A stretch of 64,000 nt of DNA. Origin: Carettochelys insculpta. Taxonomy: Eukaryota; Chordata; Testudines; Carettochelyidae. The notes under the pieces are model-generated. The model ran no database searches. It saw only the letters and a list, made by a program, of their open reading frames with translations, and was not told where the DNA came from. The stretch's first letter is position 1. Each line of letters begins with the position of its first letter. Positions 10,004 through 21,332 of the stretch are shown piece after piece. The position numbers and the translations under genes are program-made. Location of the stretch: positions 100,171,001-100,235,000 of the forward strand of contig NC_134141.1 in the NCBI RefSeq assembly GCF_033958435.1, given 5' to 3'.

Positions 10004-13000
10004 GTGATAAGTACTTTCTCAGAAGTGCATTTTAAAGTACATTGCTACAGTTGTATTCAGCCACTGATTATGGACAGGTGCCTAGAATCTGTAATTAGCT
10101 CTGTCTCCCTTGCACCACTCAGGCTGCAAAAAAGGAGCCACGAAATGGCTCCAGCTGTCCAAAGAACTTCTGGCTGGTGCAAATGTAATTTTGGACTGAG
10201 AGTACGCATTGCTCTAGGGCCAGGAGCGGACATGCCAGAGCCTTGTGAATCATAGGGCTGGAAACAGCTCTCAAAGCGCCCTATCTTCACATCAGGCCCA
10301 CTGCTCACTTGTAATCTTTTGTCAGTCCTGATGTTACCAGATTTGCCTGTTACTCTGAGGTATGTTCATTTATTTGGGATTACAGTGGGGAGAGGTAAAT
10401 AATTCTATCAGTGTGCTGCTTGTGAGGCTAGTGTTCCTAAGGAGCTTTATTTCTCCCTTCTGCTAATTCCCTCCCAATGGAGCTATTCTGTCCTACCCAG
10501 GGTCCACAGGATTAAGTTCTTCCCACCCTGAACTCAAGTGAACACACACTGAGAGGACCGGTTAATCAGCACTTACAAGCTGACGCTTTATATGTCCCTC
10601 TACTCAGTGGGCTGGGTTGCACAGCAGTGCCAAGCTGTGGTCCTTATGTGCCCTTGGACTCAGTGGCTGGTTGAAACAGCACTCGCAGCTGCCAACTTCA
10701 TATGCCACTCCAGTTCAGCACCCCCTCCCCAATCCCCACTCTCACAGCACAATCATTCTACTAGTAACCCACTCGATGGGCAAACCCCACAGGAGTTCTG
10801 GGCACCAAAGGGACAATTTAGCTTAGGTACAAGAAGCGTTGTTGCCGAGTGAATGGGGAAGCCAGAAAAACACCCCAAGGAAGAGTGAGCCAGAGAGGAA
10901 GAAAAAGAGGGAGAACCAGCTAGTTTAACAATGAAAGTTATTTATTTCTGGGTAGGGAATATATATTTAACAGTTACAATAATAAACAAACTCATTACAA
11001 ATGTTAGGGCTACCAAACCGTATAACTAATTACCTAAGGCAAAGTCAGGAGGCTATGCAGAGAGGGAGATCTCACCACTCCTTGGAGCTTGCACTGATTG
11101 GGGGTCCCAGATGATGATGGTAGTTAGGGGTCCAGAGGGCAGAAGACAAGCAGAGCCCCTAGCATGATCAGGCAGCACATGATGAGGTCTCAGTGGAACT
11201 GATGTAGAGTTTGCATCCAGGCATCAGAACAGTTTCTCAAGCAATGGTGGTTTTGTAGAGACAAGACAATGGCTCCAGAAGAACACTGGAGTTGATTATG
11301 GGTAACCAGAGGCGAGAAAAAAGAGACTGATCATGCCTGGCTATGGGTGATGTTGAGCTCACAGTGCAAACTAGGGAGTTTCACTATTTTGGGTATCAAT
11401 AGGCTCCATTACTAGAACTGGTCTGATAATGACTAATTGGGGTGTTAGCAGGCCCAGGTTCATTAGCATCTGGAGCAGAGATTTCCCATAAGCAGTGCTT
11501 TTCTGCTTTTGGTATCCCATAGTTCGGTGTGGTTCCTGCTTTTGAAGAGCTGTTCTCCATTCATGCTAATGGAGATGTCTTCTTGTTCTGTCTTCAATGC
11601 AGATGAGGCTAGGGGCATTTCCTTAATCCAGTCACGCTTGTTGGTAGGATGTAGATGTGTCCACCCCTGCCAGCTTCAGTGCTTTATCTTTGATTCAAGC
11701 AGAGGCCTGGAGGAAGAGGATTTGTTTTCTGTGAGTGTCACTCCCTGGCTCCCCAAGAGCACAGGGCTGACAGGTGGTCATACTCTGGTTCCCCAAAAAC
11801 ACAGAGCTGGTAGGTAACACTGGGGGGCAAAGTCACACCTGAATTATACTGATGGTCTCAAACTCTATGAGGCCTGTTGGAACCCTGGGTACCTATTTAA
11901 GTTGCTGAACATCTACACTGCTATTTTCAGCTCAGGTAAAACTATTACAGGTACATCTGTTTGAGTTGCAATCACACCTTGAATTGAAGTGTAGTCATCC
12001 ACACAAAAATGGAAACTCCACTCAGAGGAACCAACTGAAGCAGAAATCGCTGGCCAGTGAGGAAGCACAATTCTTTGCATCCTCTTGACAACCTCCATTA
12101 GTGAGGCGAACTATGGAGATGTATGTAGAAATAGAAATTGCAGAAGGGAAGTGCCTGATATATTTCTCTGCTCCAGCTAAGGCAGGTTTGGCCCTTTAAT
12201 TTGAAGTACAAGATACCTTTCTGATACACAGTCCCCAATGCCATCAGTCCTGCAGCATGGCAGAAGAAAGAACCACTTTCAGGAGCAGGATGGGGGGAGT
12301 GTGTGTTGGTTCATTCCTTTTTGAAAGGTTTGATCTGAATATTGCCAATGTTCACAAAAGCATACACAGTTCCTGAACCTAAGGCTTTAGTATGCCTGTC
12401 AGTGCCAATCCCTAACATTTGGGCTTCAGTAGTCTATGTGAGATAATTTAGCACTTGCTTCATCTATATTTCTTAAGGATGTGTCTTTTTATGCTTCTTT
12501 GTTGTTATCTGGAGTTAGGAGGTCAGGCTAAGGCCTTGAGGATTTTTAATACTGGAACATTGTCTTGCCATACTTCTGTGGCTTTCTGGGTAAAATGAAA
12601 GCAGCATGAGAGAAGGAATCAATTTTCATCTGCACTTACTGTTCAGTGAGCAAAGGCTTCTCTGTCCTTGTAGAGTATTTCCAGGGGGAGTTGAAGATAC
12701 CTGTCAACTTCAGATACATTTTCTGTCTTTCACCATGCACCAAGTTTGAACCCTTTCTTCAGATGTTCTCTAATATTCCCCTCCTCTCACCACCACTATT
12801 TCTTATTTACATATGCAACCTAAAATCAAAACTGAGCCTGTTCAAACAGCTGTAAAACCAAGTCTTTTTTTATCCACAAATGAAGGGACTTGTATCCATC
12901 ATCTAGCTTTATTTGAAAAGCCCAAGTTGCCTGAAACGTTGCCTTCTTTGACAGATTGTGCAATGAGTGATTACTTAAGCATACTTAATAAAATTAAGTT

Positions 13001-16000
13001 AATGTGCCATTTTAGAACCATATGAGTTGCTGCTGTAGTATCGACCCTAATCCTCTTTATAGACTCAATAAATGACATCAGGGTCAGATAACTGACACTG
13101 AATGTGACAGAGTAAGACCTCATTCTGTATTTAGGAGTTATCAAACCAGACAGGCAATGACTGATCAATTTACCTGTTTGTTTATTGCTCCCCTGCAAGA
13201 ATAGTAATGAGACAAAGTATCCCTCGCACACATTGCTTTCAGTTCTGAGAATACCTAGCTGGAGAAATGTCATTCATAGGCATTAAAATCTATTGGATTA
13301 TTAAAGCTGCAGCCTTTTCCTCAAGGCAGCAACCCCTGCTTCCTCAGAGGTATGATATGGGAGAAAAGCTCCTAGTAAGGGGACCCTTGTAGATATTTCC
13401 TCCTCAGACAGCCTTCCCTTGACTTTTATCATCTCAGGAAAGGAAAATCTGGCTTCTTGATCTGAGACAACTTTAAAGAAATCTGTTTCAGTGTAAGCCT
13501 ATTTCTAAATCAAACACAAATAGTTGTTTGAAAAAAACCACACAGTTTTCTTGATCTTTTCAGCCCATCTGGAACTCTGCTTTTTAATTTGCTAAATATC
13601 TCTGCATGCCAAACAAGTGCATGTGCTGCAACTTTGCCCCAACATACAAGTTCAGACCATCTTATTATTTAAATTACTCTGTTCTAGAGGCTGTAAGTAA
13701 AGACAATTCCTGCCTTAAAGAGCTCCCAGTCCAGGACAAAGACAAGGCACAAGTGGTGGAAACAGACAAATCCTCACTTAGTATAATCAGTACAGAACCA
13801 TTGCAGTCACTGGTGCTAGCTATTTACATCAGCTAAGAATCTAGGCCCGCATACTTAATGAATTAGTCATCCCAGCTTCCTACCTGCCTCACTAAAAATG
13901 GGTGTGTAGTTCTGAAAGAGAAAAACAGTCATATCAAAGCTAGCTTAAAACTACTTAATTAGACTAGACTTTGCATTCCTTATTCAGGCAAAGCTGACAT
14001 GAAAATGTGAGCTAAAATAAGATCCTACAATAGCTAACACGGATGACAATACACCATACAAGTCTGATTTGCAGTTCTGGTAGAAAACAAGGTATGTTTT
14101 AGAATTTACATTCCAAGACTCCTGGCTTCCAGCTTAATGGTTCCATATTTCAGAGTGTCTTTCCAAGAGTCAGCTACCAAAAATGAGGAATAAGTTTACA
14201 GCAAGTGCAATTCCCCTCCTCCTTTTTCACAAGAATGAAATGCACTTGTCATGGAGCAAAAAAGCAGTCATGTAGCACTTTAACAAAATAATGTATTAGG
14301 TGATGGAGCTGGGATTTCAGTCATATCATGGCTGGTGACTTCTCTGCCTTGCATCTGAGGTGTACAGTCCAAGTGGCAGTCAGCAGAGTCACTTGAGAAA
14401 AAGGTTTCCCATGATACAGTTTACAAAATATGTCTGATCCCATCTATACTGTTCTGTATTTTTATAGATTGAGATATTATATATTGTGGTAGTCCCCAAA
14501 GGCCTCAGTAAGGATCGTATCCCCATTGCATGCCTACTACTGTCAGACATGAAAGAGTTTACAACTGTCATTAGTCTGAACAGCAAAGTCATTAGTCGTG
14601 ACTGAACAGAAGGCTTGCTTTTCACACCCGGCTAGTATAAAAGGGCCTTAAAAGTGGACATAAAAGTACCTTTATTCCCATTTTAAAACAACCCAAGTAT
14701 ACTCTTCCAAACTGCAAGGGTTGATTTCAGTTGCTGCTGCTTCTTTTTGAGGCTACCTGTAGCTATTACCCTTAAATCTAGGACTTACTAACCATGTAAC
14801 TGTCCTACAATATCCAGAGGGAAGGTAAGCATTTTGGCATATCATGGATCAACAGTTTGCCAAATCTCCATCTGGAGTAAACCACCTAACAAATTCATTC
14901 GAATGATAGTTCTGTTCCTATGGCTACAGTTTCTACAGACCAGTTTGAAGGAGACAGATGCTTAAACTTAAGATGGTTGAAATCTCATCAGCTCATGTGC
15001 ACGACAGCCATTCCAAGACACTTCAGAATACCCAGGAAAGGGTACTGGGGAGTCAGGAGGTAGCATTCTCCTCTTCAATATCTTTTGTGTCCCCCCTGAA
15101 ATTTCACAGAATGACTCTTAGCCAGAGGGTCTCTGCATTCTCCCAATGGGCCACTGCTTTAAATTTGTCATTAGTTTTTCATGTTTAAAGCCAAACTTAT
15201 CGAACTTATTGAGATGTAAGCTTCCATAAAATATACCTATCAGAGATTATCCTTTCCAAGTGTGACTGTCAATGAATCAGAATAATGTTGATTAAAACAT
15301 TTCCTTTCTGGCGAGCCATCACTGAGGATGAGCTATTACATTTCATTGCCTTTGGACAAAACTCTTGTTGAGACCACAGGTCAGTCTATGAGTGCATCCC
15401 AGCCAGAGAGTGCATCTGGCATCCCCTCGCTCACTCCAACCCTCTGCCTCAGGTCACAATTCCCTCTACCCAAGATCTTTCCAAGATCCAGACTCCTGCA
15501 ACTGTGCCCCAGATTAGTACTCCCTCCTGCGCCCAAACTCCCTTACTGACTCCACATCCCCTTCCTGCACCCCAATTTCCTGCCAAGAGCTCCCTCCTGC
15601 ATCCAAACTCTGTCCCAGGCCACTCATCCCCCCATTAATATAGTGGAAAACTGTAGCCAGTGACTGCTTACTAAATTCCTGGAGCGCCCCCCAATGGCAA
15701 AAATTATTGCTCATCTCTGATCTATGACATATAAGTGCCTTTGAATGGTCAAGATCCCATGCAAAGTCAGAAGATATGGGAACTTCCTTAGGAAAATGAA
15801 CTCCATGGTAATGTAAATGGCAAAGTAGCAGAATCACTTAAATACCTTATGCCAGACTTTGCCTTGAAATAGGATTTAGATTTAGGATTTGGCTTTAGCT
15901 CGAAACAAGAATGTTCAGTTATATATTTAATGTTGCCACCTGTCAACTAGTATCTTTACCAGCCCAGAGGCATCTGTAAATCAAAGGCTGTGGGTGAGGC

Positions 16001-16018
16001 ATGCCAACCCCTGTGGAA
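10004..16018. other. Six kilobases of non-coding DNA, largely featureless
   Basis: Many short open frames (up to 107 codons) but none with recognisable domains. A short piece at about 10246-10300 ('gaatcatagggctggaa') resembles a SINE tail. The C-rich stretch at 15415-15620 has two near-copies of 'ctccctcctgc..ccaaactc' and resembles the interior of hAT-like repeats, ending 'gctcatctctga'. Otherwise I see nothing. Confidence 0.5.
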
Positions 16019-16066
16019 AAAACAAAACAAAACAAAAAAACAAAGCAAAAACAAAACAAAAAAACC
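16019..16066. repeat. (CAAAA)n-like A-rich simple repeat
   Basis: Alternating CAAAA and CAAAAAAA units over about 48 bp. Confidence 0.9.
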
Positions 16067-16533
16067 AGCATTAGAGGAAAATACAAATTTACAAAGCTAA
16101 TGAGTTTCATCCAGTGTCATCCCACGCTGTGCTCCACAGACCTTCTGCCATCAATGCTATTGAACAAAATTTAAGAAATGAAACTAAAATCCACAGAAGC
16201 CAAGAGTCAGCAATCCACAGCACAAACCCTCTTGTTGGCTAGGCCAGGTTAGCGGAATGAGGAGAGCTGCAGAGACCTTTTTTGGTGGCTTGCCAACAAA
16301 TGCTCTTGTATTAGAGAAGAAAAAAAATCTTGTTATTTTTAACTTCTGCTCAGCTAAAAATAGTTCTATTCAAAAAGGAAACAAGAGAAGGTGATCTTAC
16401 ACTAATTCTCTTTCTCTGTTTTTAAGTTGAGGTGAACATGGAATATACTCAGAATTTGAAATTAAAAAGCTGGCTGACATGAAGCCCAATGTTTGATAGC
16501 CTGAAATGAAACCAAATGTTTTGTTTTCTCTGT

Positions 16534-16990
16534 ACAGTAATCCCTTAATTTACGTGAAGGCTTTGTGCTGTGCAACCTCTGCATAAATCGAATTTCATGC
16601 AAATTGGGGGGGTGGCTGGGGGGAGTGGGCAACTGGGGGAGGTGGGAGGGGGCAGCCATGCAGCTCCTGGCTTCTCCCAGCTGGGGGGCACATGGCTGCT
16701 TGCACTGTGATTTCTCCCAGCAGGGAGAAACCGTGCTGCAAACATCTGTGTGCCTGCCGGGCTCCCCAGATGTGGGGAGCTGGGGGCTCGAGGGAGGGGC
16801 AGTTTCAATTTGCACTTAACTTGCATTATCTCCCCCACTTTCCCCAGCTGCCCACTCCCCCCATTAATGAGAGTTAAGCACAAATTGAAATCAAGCTTCT
16901 CAACGGTTTGCTGTTTCTTTCTCCTGCTTCCTTTTTTATTACATCTGCTTTGGACCCTAGTCAATGAACTAGAATTAAAAAATTCCAGCC
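16534..16990 (+). mobile_element. Putative DNA transposon relic with G-rich interior
   Basis: Starts at TACAGTAATCCCTTAATTTACG, a Tc1/mariner- or pogo-like terminal sequence, followed by a G-rich and then C-rich interior. 'catgcaaattggggggg' near 16600 and 'ctcccccactttccccagct' near 16830 make the block partly self-complementary. The right terminal repeat was not found. Overlapping open frames on both strands here follow from the skewed composition. Confidence 0.45.
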
Positions 16991-17144
16991 AGTCATAACA
17001 TATAGAAGGAAAACACCTTGCTTGACTGATAAAGGAATCTGAAAAAAATGAAGGGAGGAATGTTGCCTGCCATTTGTAAGAGGGATAATGATGGAGCCTT
17101 TGAAGTCAAAGCTAAAAACTCCATGAGATGTACGTTATTTTACA
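16991..17144. other. Short non-coding spacer
   Basis: Nothing recognised. Confidence 0.4.
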
Positions 17145-17290
17145 CTCAGAGGGACAGCCACATTAATCCATAGCTTTACAAATAACAGCAGTCCTGTAGT
17201 ACCTTAAAGATGAACAAATGTGTTCGTTCATTAGCTTCCATGGGTAAGACCCACTTTTTCAGATGACTGGAGCAGACAATTAGAATCCAG
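17145..17290 (-). mobile_element. Penelope-like element tail, solo, reverse
   Basis: Reverse-strand PLE tail: plus strand shows 'agccacattaatccatagc', 'cagtcctgtagtaccttaaa' and 'atgggtaagacccactttt', equivalent to the first arm of the hairpin at 58823-58910 and to the tail at 25060-25170. Confidence 0.7.
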
Positions 17291-17353
17291 GAGTTATATA
17301 GTGGGGAGGGGGAAGGAAGGAGGGAAGAATAAAAAGCGGTTACCAGTCACTAG

Positions 17354-17605
17354 GGCTGTGGCCGCATTAGCCCCTCACTAGCCCAAACCAGACGGGAAGA
17401 AGGGCATTTTGAAATCAAGGGGCTGTTTCAAAAGGCCCCCAGCTACATGGGTGGTGTGAATTTCGAAACCAGCAGTTTCAAAGTACACGGGGTTGCCATT
17501 ATGCTAATGGAGTGCTGCATACTCATGGCAGTGCCTCCTTAGCATATTTTAAAGCGGCACATTACCACAGCCAGGCTAAAAGAAAGAGCTAGTGTGGCCA
17601 CAGCC
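17354..17605. mobile_element. 252-bp Harbinger-type MITE
   Basis: Terminal inverted repeats: left GGCTGTGGCCGCATTAG, right (reverse complement) GGCTGTGGCCACACTAG. Internal blocks 'ccattatgctaatgg' and 'cttagcatatttta' link it to the 772-960 and 18056 families. Flanks are TAG and TTG, so the target duplication is not preserved. Confidence 0.7.
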
Positions 17606-17624
17606 TTGCAGGCCCTAGAGAAGG

Positions 17625-17826
17625 CAGAAGACATAGCACAGTGGTTTGAGTATTAGCCTGTTAAACCCAAGGTTATGAGCACAATCTCTTGGGGGGGGGC
17701 ATTTAGGGATCTGGGGCAAAACAGATTTAAAAAAACAGTGGGGATGGTGCTTGGCCCTCTCAAAAGGGCAGGGAAATGGACTCAGTGATCTCAGGTCCCT
17801 TCCAGCTCCATGAGATGTGGATCTCC
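17625..17826 (+). mobile_element. tRNA-derived SINE (turtle Cry type)
   Basis: Forward copy: 'atagcacagtggtttgag' (A-box region), 'cctgttaaacccaaggttat' and 'ggttatgagcacaatctc' (B-box region), then 'gggatctggggcaaaacaga', an A-run, and the tail 'ggtcccttccagctccatga'. It abuts the MITE 17354-17605. Confidence 0.85.
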
Positions 17827-18055
17827 CTTCTTTACTATTATTATAAATGCTATTTGTTTACTGAATTACATTAATATAAACATAAAAAAGGGAATTTCAC
17901 CTAGTTGTTTCTCTTTGCTGTGTAGAGTTACCAATCTGTACACAGTCATACCACCTACCCTTGTGCACATGCATGTCCAATTTTATCTCCAAATATTCCT
18001 GTGCTGCTTCCAATAATCTCAGTGGCAGTCTGCAAATTATTGTTTCTAACACAAT
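17827..18055. other. Non-coding spacer
   Basis: AT-rich sequence between the SINE and the fold-back MITE; nothing recognised. Confidence 0.4.
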
Positions 18056-18491
18056 GGCTACGTCTACACGAGCCCCAAACTTCAAAATGGCCATGCAAAT
18101 GGCCATTTCAAAGTTTACTAATGAAGCACTGAAATGCATATTCAGCGCTTCATTAGCATGCGGGCGGCCGCGGCACTTCAAAATTGACGCGCCTCACCGC
18201 CGCGCGTCTCGTCCCGACGGGGCTCCTTTTCGAAAGGACCCCACTTACTTCATAGTCCCCTTAGTTCCATCAGCTCATGGGAATAAGGGGACTTCGAAGT
18301 AGGCGAGGTCCTTTCGAAAAGGAGCCCCGTCAGGACGAGCCATGCGGTGGCAAGGTGCGTCAATTTTGAAGTGCCGCGGCCGCCCGCATGCTAATGAAGC
18401 ACTGAATATACATTTCAGCGCTTCATTAGTAAACTTCGAAATGGCCATTTGCGTGGCCATTTCGAAGTTTGGGGCTCGTGTAGACATGGCC
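18056..18491. mobile_element. 436-bp fold-back (palindromic) Harbinger-type MITE
   Basis: The left half is repeated in inverted form over almost the full length. 'ggctacgtctacacgagccc' at the left mirrors 'ggggctcgtgtagacatggc' at the right; 'gcttcattagcatgcgggcg' and 'cgaaaaggagccccgtc' also have inverted partners. The centre is the short palindrome-like 'ccatcagctcatgg'. AAT flanks both ends (18053-18055, 18492-18494). The left terminus is shared with the MITE at 3893. Open frames here on both strands are mirror images of one another and have no protein meaning. Confidence 0.9.
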
Positions 18492-18589
18492 AATGTGAAA
18501 TGTCACAGAAACCCACCTAATCTCTCTGATTTTTTTCAGCTAGACTAGTCATTTGGTGGAGAGGAACATTTTTTTTGTTTTAATTTAAA

Positions 18590-19460
18590 GTGTGTTATGT
18601 GGAAAAAGGGACAGATCTTTATATTTGGGTTGTGTGTTACATCTATGTTTATATCTATATCCATGTCTACATGTATCTACACATACATTGACATTAAGGA
18701 TCCACTTCTCCACTTGTATTGTGGCATGCAGTTATAACAGCAAAAGGAGGGGCACCTTGAATCAAACCAGCCCAGAAGCCCAGCTGGCACTGCTGCACCC
18801 CACTCCAAGCGCTGCGCTCAGTAGCAGCAGCCAGGGAGAGAGCAGGCGGCTCTCCTCCAGCCATGGCGGGGAGTCACAGCCAAAAGGGGAAGAAAATAGG
18901 CTGCTTTTCTGCCAGCTGTTTGCTCCCCGGCTTCCCTGCTGCCACCACTGCTGCCTGCTCCGAAACACCCACCTGCAGCACTCGGCACTACCACTGCCTG
19001 GACTACACCATCCACCTGCACTGCAAGTGGGGTGGGGTGGGCACCAGCTTTGGGCCACCGCCTTCTATCTCAGCAGCTGGGGGAGTGGGCAGTGTGCAGA
19101 GCATATGAGGCAGATAAATCCTGGGATGAGGGGGCAGTTTGGGGCTGAAGGGATTAAACTTGGGGATGGGGAAGCAGGTTTGCAGGATGTGGGGGTAAAG
19201 CTTGTGGATGGGGGTCAGATTTGGGTGTTGAGGCAGGTAAAGCCCGGAGATCCGGGTAACAACTTTCTAACTGATACAAACATTGTGTGTGTGTGTGCTG
19301 TTCTTAAAACAGGGGTGACAAAAAGTATGGCTTGACTGTTTATTTAGCACAGTCTTGTATTCAAGTGCATTGCAGCTCTTAATTTATTGCTTTTGTGACT
19401 GAATTTGAAAAAACAGCTTTTCTCGTTATTTTGGTTGCAGACCCCTGGACTAGATTATCA
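18590..19460 (+). mobile_element. GC-rich hAT-like repeat block
   Basis: A long GC-rich region inside AT-rich DNA, with 'gggatgagggggcagtttgggg' -like units near 19120-19240 and an end 'ggttgcagacccctgg' resembling the right end of reptile hAT elements. A 247-codon open frame (18592-19335), the longest in the window, runs through it but has no domain, starts in AT-rich sequence outside the block and looks like chance in a GC-rich repeat. Left boundary uncertain. Confidence 0.4.
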
Positions 19461-20599
19461 GGCTGCAGAAGATTCTGTGTCTCCAAAGCATACAGAACTA
19501 GCATTAGATTAGCTGCATGCATCAGTTCAGGCTTTAAACGGCCTGATTAGCTACTTTAGATTTGAAAAAATGAAACAAGAAATTGAAATGCTATCATTGA
19601 CTAAATTGTTTTGAACAGCGATTGAATGTCTACTCAGTTTTAAGATAATCACAATTAGAATTGTGAGAACAATAATCCATGTCTCTTAATACATTGCCTA
19701 CAAATGGGTGACCAAAAATAGCTGTGAATTTTGTTTTGGTCAAGATTTAATTAGACAGGCGTGTTAGTGCCTTACAACTGTCAGTCTAACAAGAGCTTCC
19801 TTTTGAAGTGGACTGGAAGCACATTCAGCTTCCAGGTCAAGTATGATTATAGTAAATCAAGTAGTCTTGTCAAAATAATGTCAGCACAAATGCCTTCTCA
19901 ACTGTTGGATACACTGGAATCTCTAGCCAATTCAATTTTTTTTCCAAGTCAAACTATACCAGCTGACTACAGCAGCAAAAAAATTCAGTAAGTAACTACT
20001 AATAAAAGTAATTTATATCACAGACACCTTTTGTTAATAGAGAACCCTTCCTAACTCAAGCCCAGCACTGTAACATACTTCTGAAAATAAAATGAGACTG
20101 CTCTAGGTCCTTTTCCTATGTAACTGAATGTATAACAGCTGTAGACACCATTGACATTCATACCAACTTAACAGACAACTGGAACACACAATACCTACCT
20201 ATTTTACTTACACACCACCCTCACACTCATTCACAAGATGTTCAAATATCCCTGCTCACCAACCGCGCCTTCCAACATTTTGTCTACTTATACTTCCCGT
20301 ACCGTTTTCACACAACAATGCCTAATATCAGTGCAACCTTCTCACCTCGTTGACAGGCACTCTAACTGTTAGCCATCTCGCTCAGACTTCAGCACATTAT
20401 TGAAGAGTCACATCCATTATTCTCCCAACCATACCTCTCCAGATCACGGACATCCACCCGTATGATCTTCCTTTGCAATTGGCAGTTTTCTATAAATGTT
20501 GACATCCATGGAAACATCTTGAATAACACTAAAGTCACCAAGTAATAACAATAAAAAGATACCTAGATGTTATTGTATCATTTTTTATCAAAAGAAGTC
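19461..20599. other. Non-coding, nothing recognised
   Basis: AT-rich with no repeat family or gene recognised. Confidence 0.5.
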
Positions 20600-20790
20600 A
20601 GTATCATTATCATAGTTTTACAGACGGGAAAACTGAAGCATAGGGAGGTGAAGTGACTTCTCCAAGGCCACCATGAAGACCAATGGCAAAGCCAGTAGTT
20701 ACAGGGTCTCCAGAGTGTCAGTCTCTAATGAAGCCATGCTACATTATGGGCCAAATCCTCTGCTGGCATAGTCTAGTAAAAATTGCAAAG
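20600..20790 (-). mobile_element. MIR SINE fragment, reverse
   Basis: 'gttttacagacgggaaaact', 'gaagcatagggaggtgaagt', 'gacttctccaaggccacca' are the reversed conserved blocks of MIR. Confidence 0.75.
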
Positions 20791-20980
20791 AATGCATGAA
20801 TGAGTGAGAGTATAGAAAGGTAGATGGCTTGGGCTGAATTCTGAATGTGTCACAAGTGGAGATCAGTGATGCGGAGTGAGGGATTTTAGCCATTCAAAAT
20901 GATTGAATTGGAGCCAACTTACAGGGGATATGTATGTATAAAAACACTGGAGATGAGCATTTTGATATGGGAAAATGATA

Positions 20981-21330
20981 CAGTAAACTCTTTCATATCT
21001 GGCATTCTACTATCCAGAACTCCCAAATAATAAGCATTTTAACCATAAGTAAATTTTAGTTGCATTTTCCATAAGTACGGTATAGTGAAAGTAAATACAA
21101 ATGAATATAGCAAATACAAATGAATATAGCAAATACAGTATGTTTACAGAGTGCAATACTACTGTTGTTGGTAAATGAAGTGCTCTGTATACATTTGTTT
21201 GTTTCTTAATATCTAATCTTGTTTTTCTTTAGTATTATGCATTGTTAGGTATACCCGTCTATTATCTGGAATAGTTGAATATCCAGCAACCTCCTGGACC
21301 TGGGGCTGCCAGATGTGAAAGAGTTTACTA
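20981..21330. mobile_element. 350-bp pogo/Tigger-like MITE
   Basis: Left end CAGTAAACTCTTTCATATCTGG and the reverse complement of the right end TAGTAAACTCTTTCACATCTGG are near-perfect inverted repeats, flanked by TA on both sides (20979-20980, 21331-21332), the target duplication of the Tc1/mariner superfamily. A second internal pair reads 'ggcattctactatccagaac' and 'gtctattatctggaatag'. No coding sequence. Confidence 0.85.
21093..21140. repeat. 19-bp tandem repeat (2.4 copies) inside the pogo-like MITE
   Basis: Unit AAATACAAATGAATATAGC at 21093-21111 and 21112-21130, followed by a partial third unit. Confidence 0.95.
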
Positions 21331-21332
21331 TA

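Noticed and set aside
16462..16998. Six overlapping open frames on both strands
   Set aside because: All fall in a G-rich then C-rich transposon interior that lacks stops in many frames.
18592..19335. 247-codon open frame, the longest in the window
   Set aside because: It begins in AT-rich unique DNA, crosses into a GC-rich hAT-like repeat, has no domain or biased motif, and GC-rich repeats often lack stops by chance. Overlapping long frames on the other strand support this.
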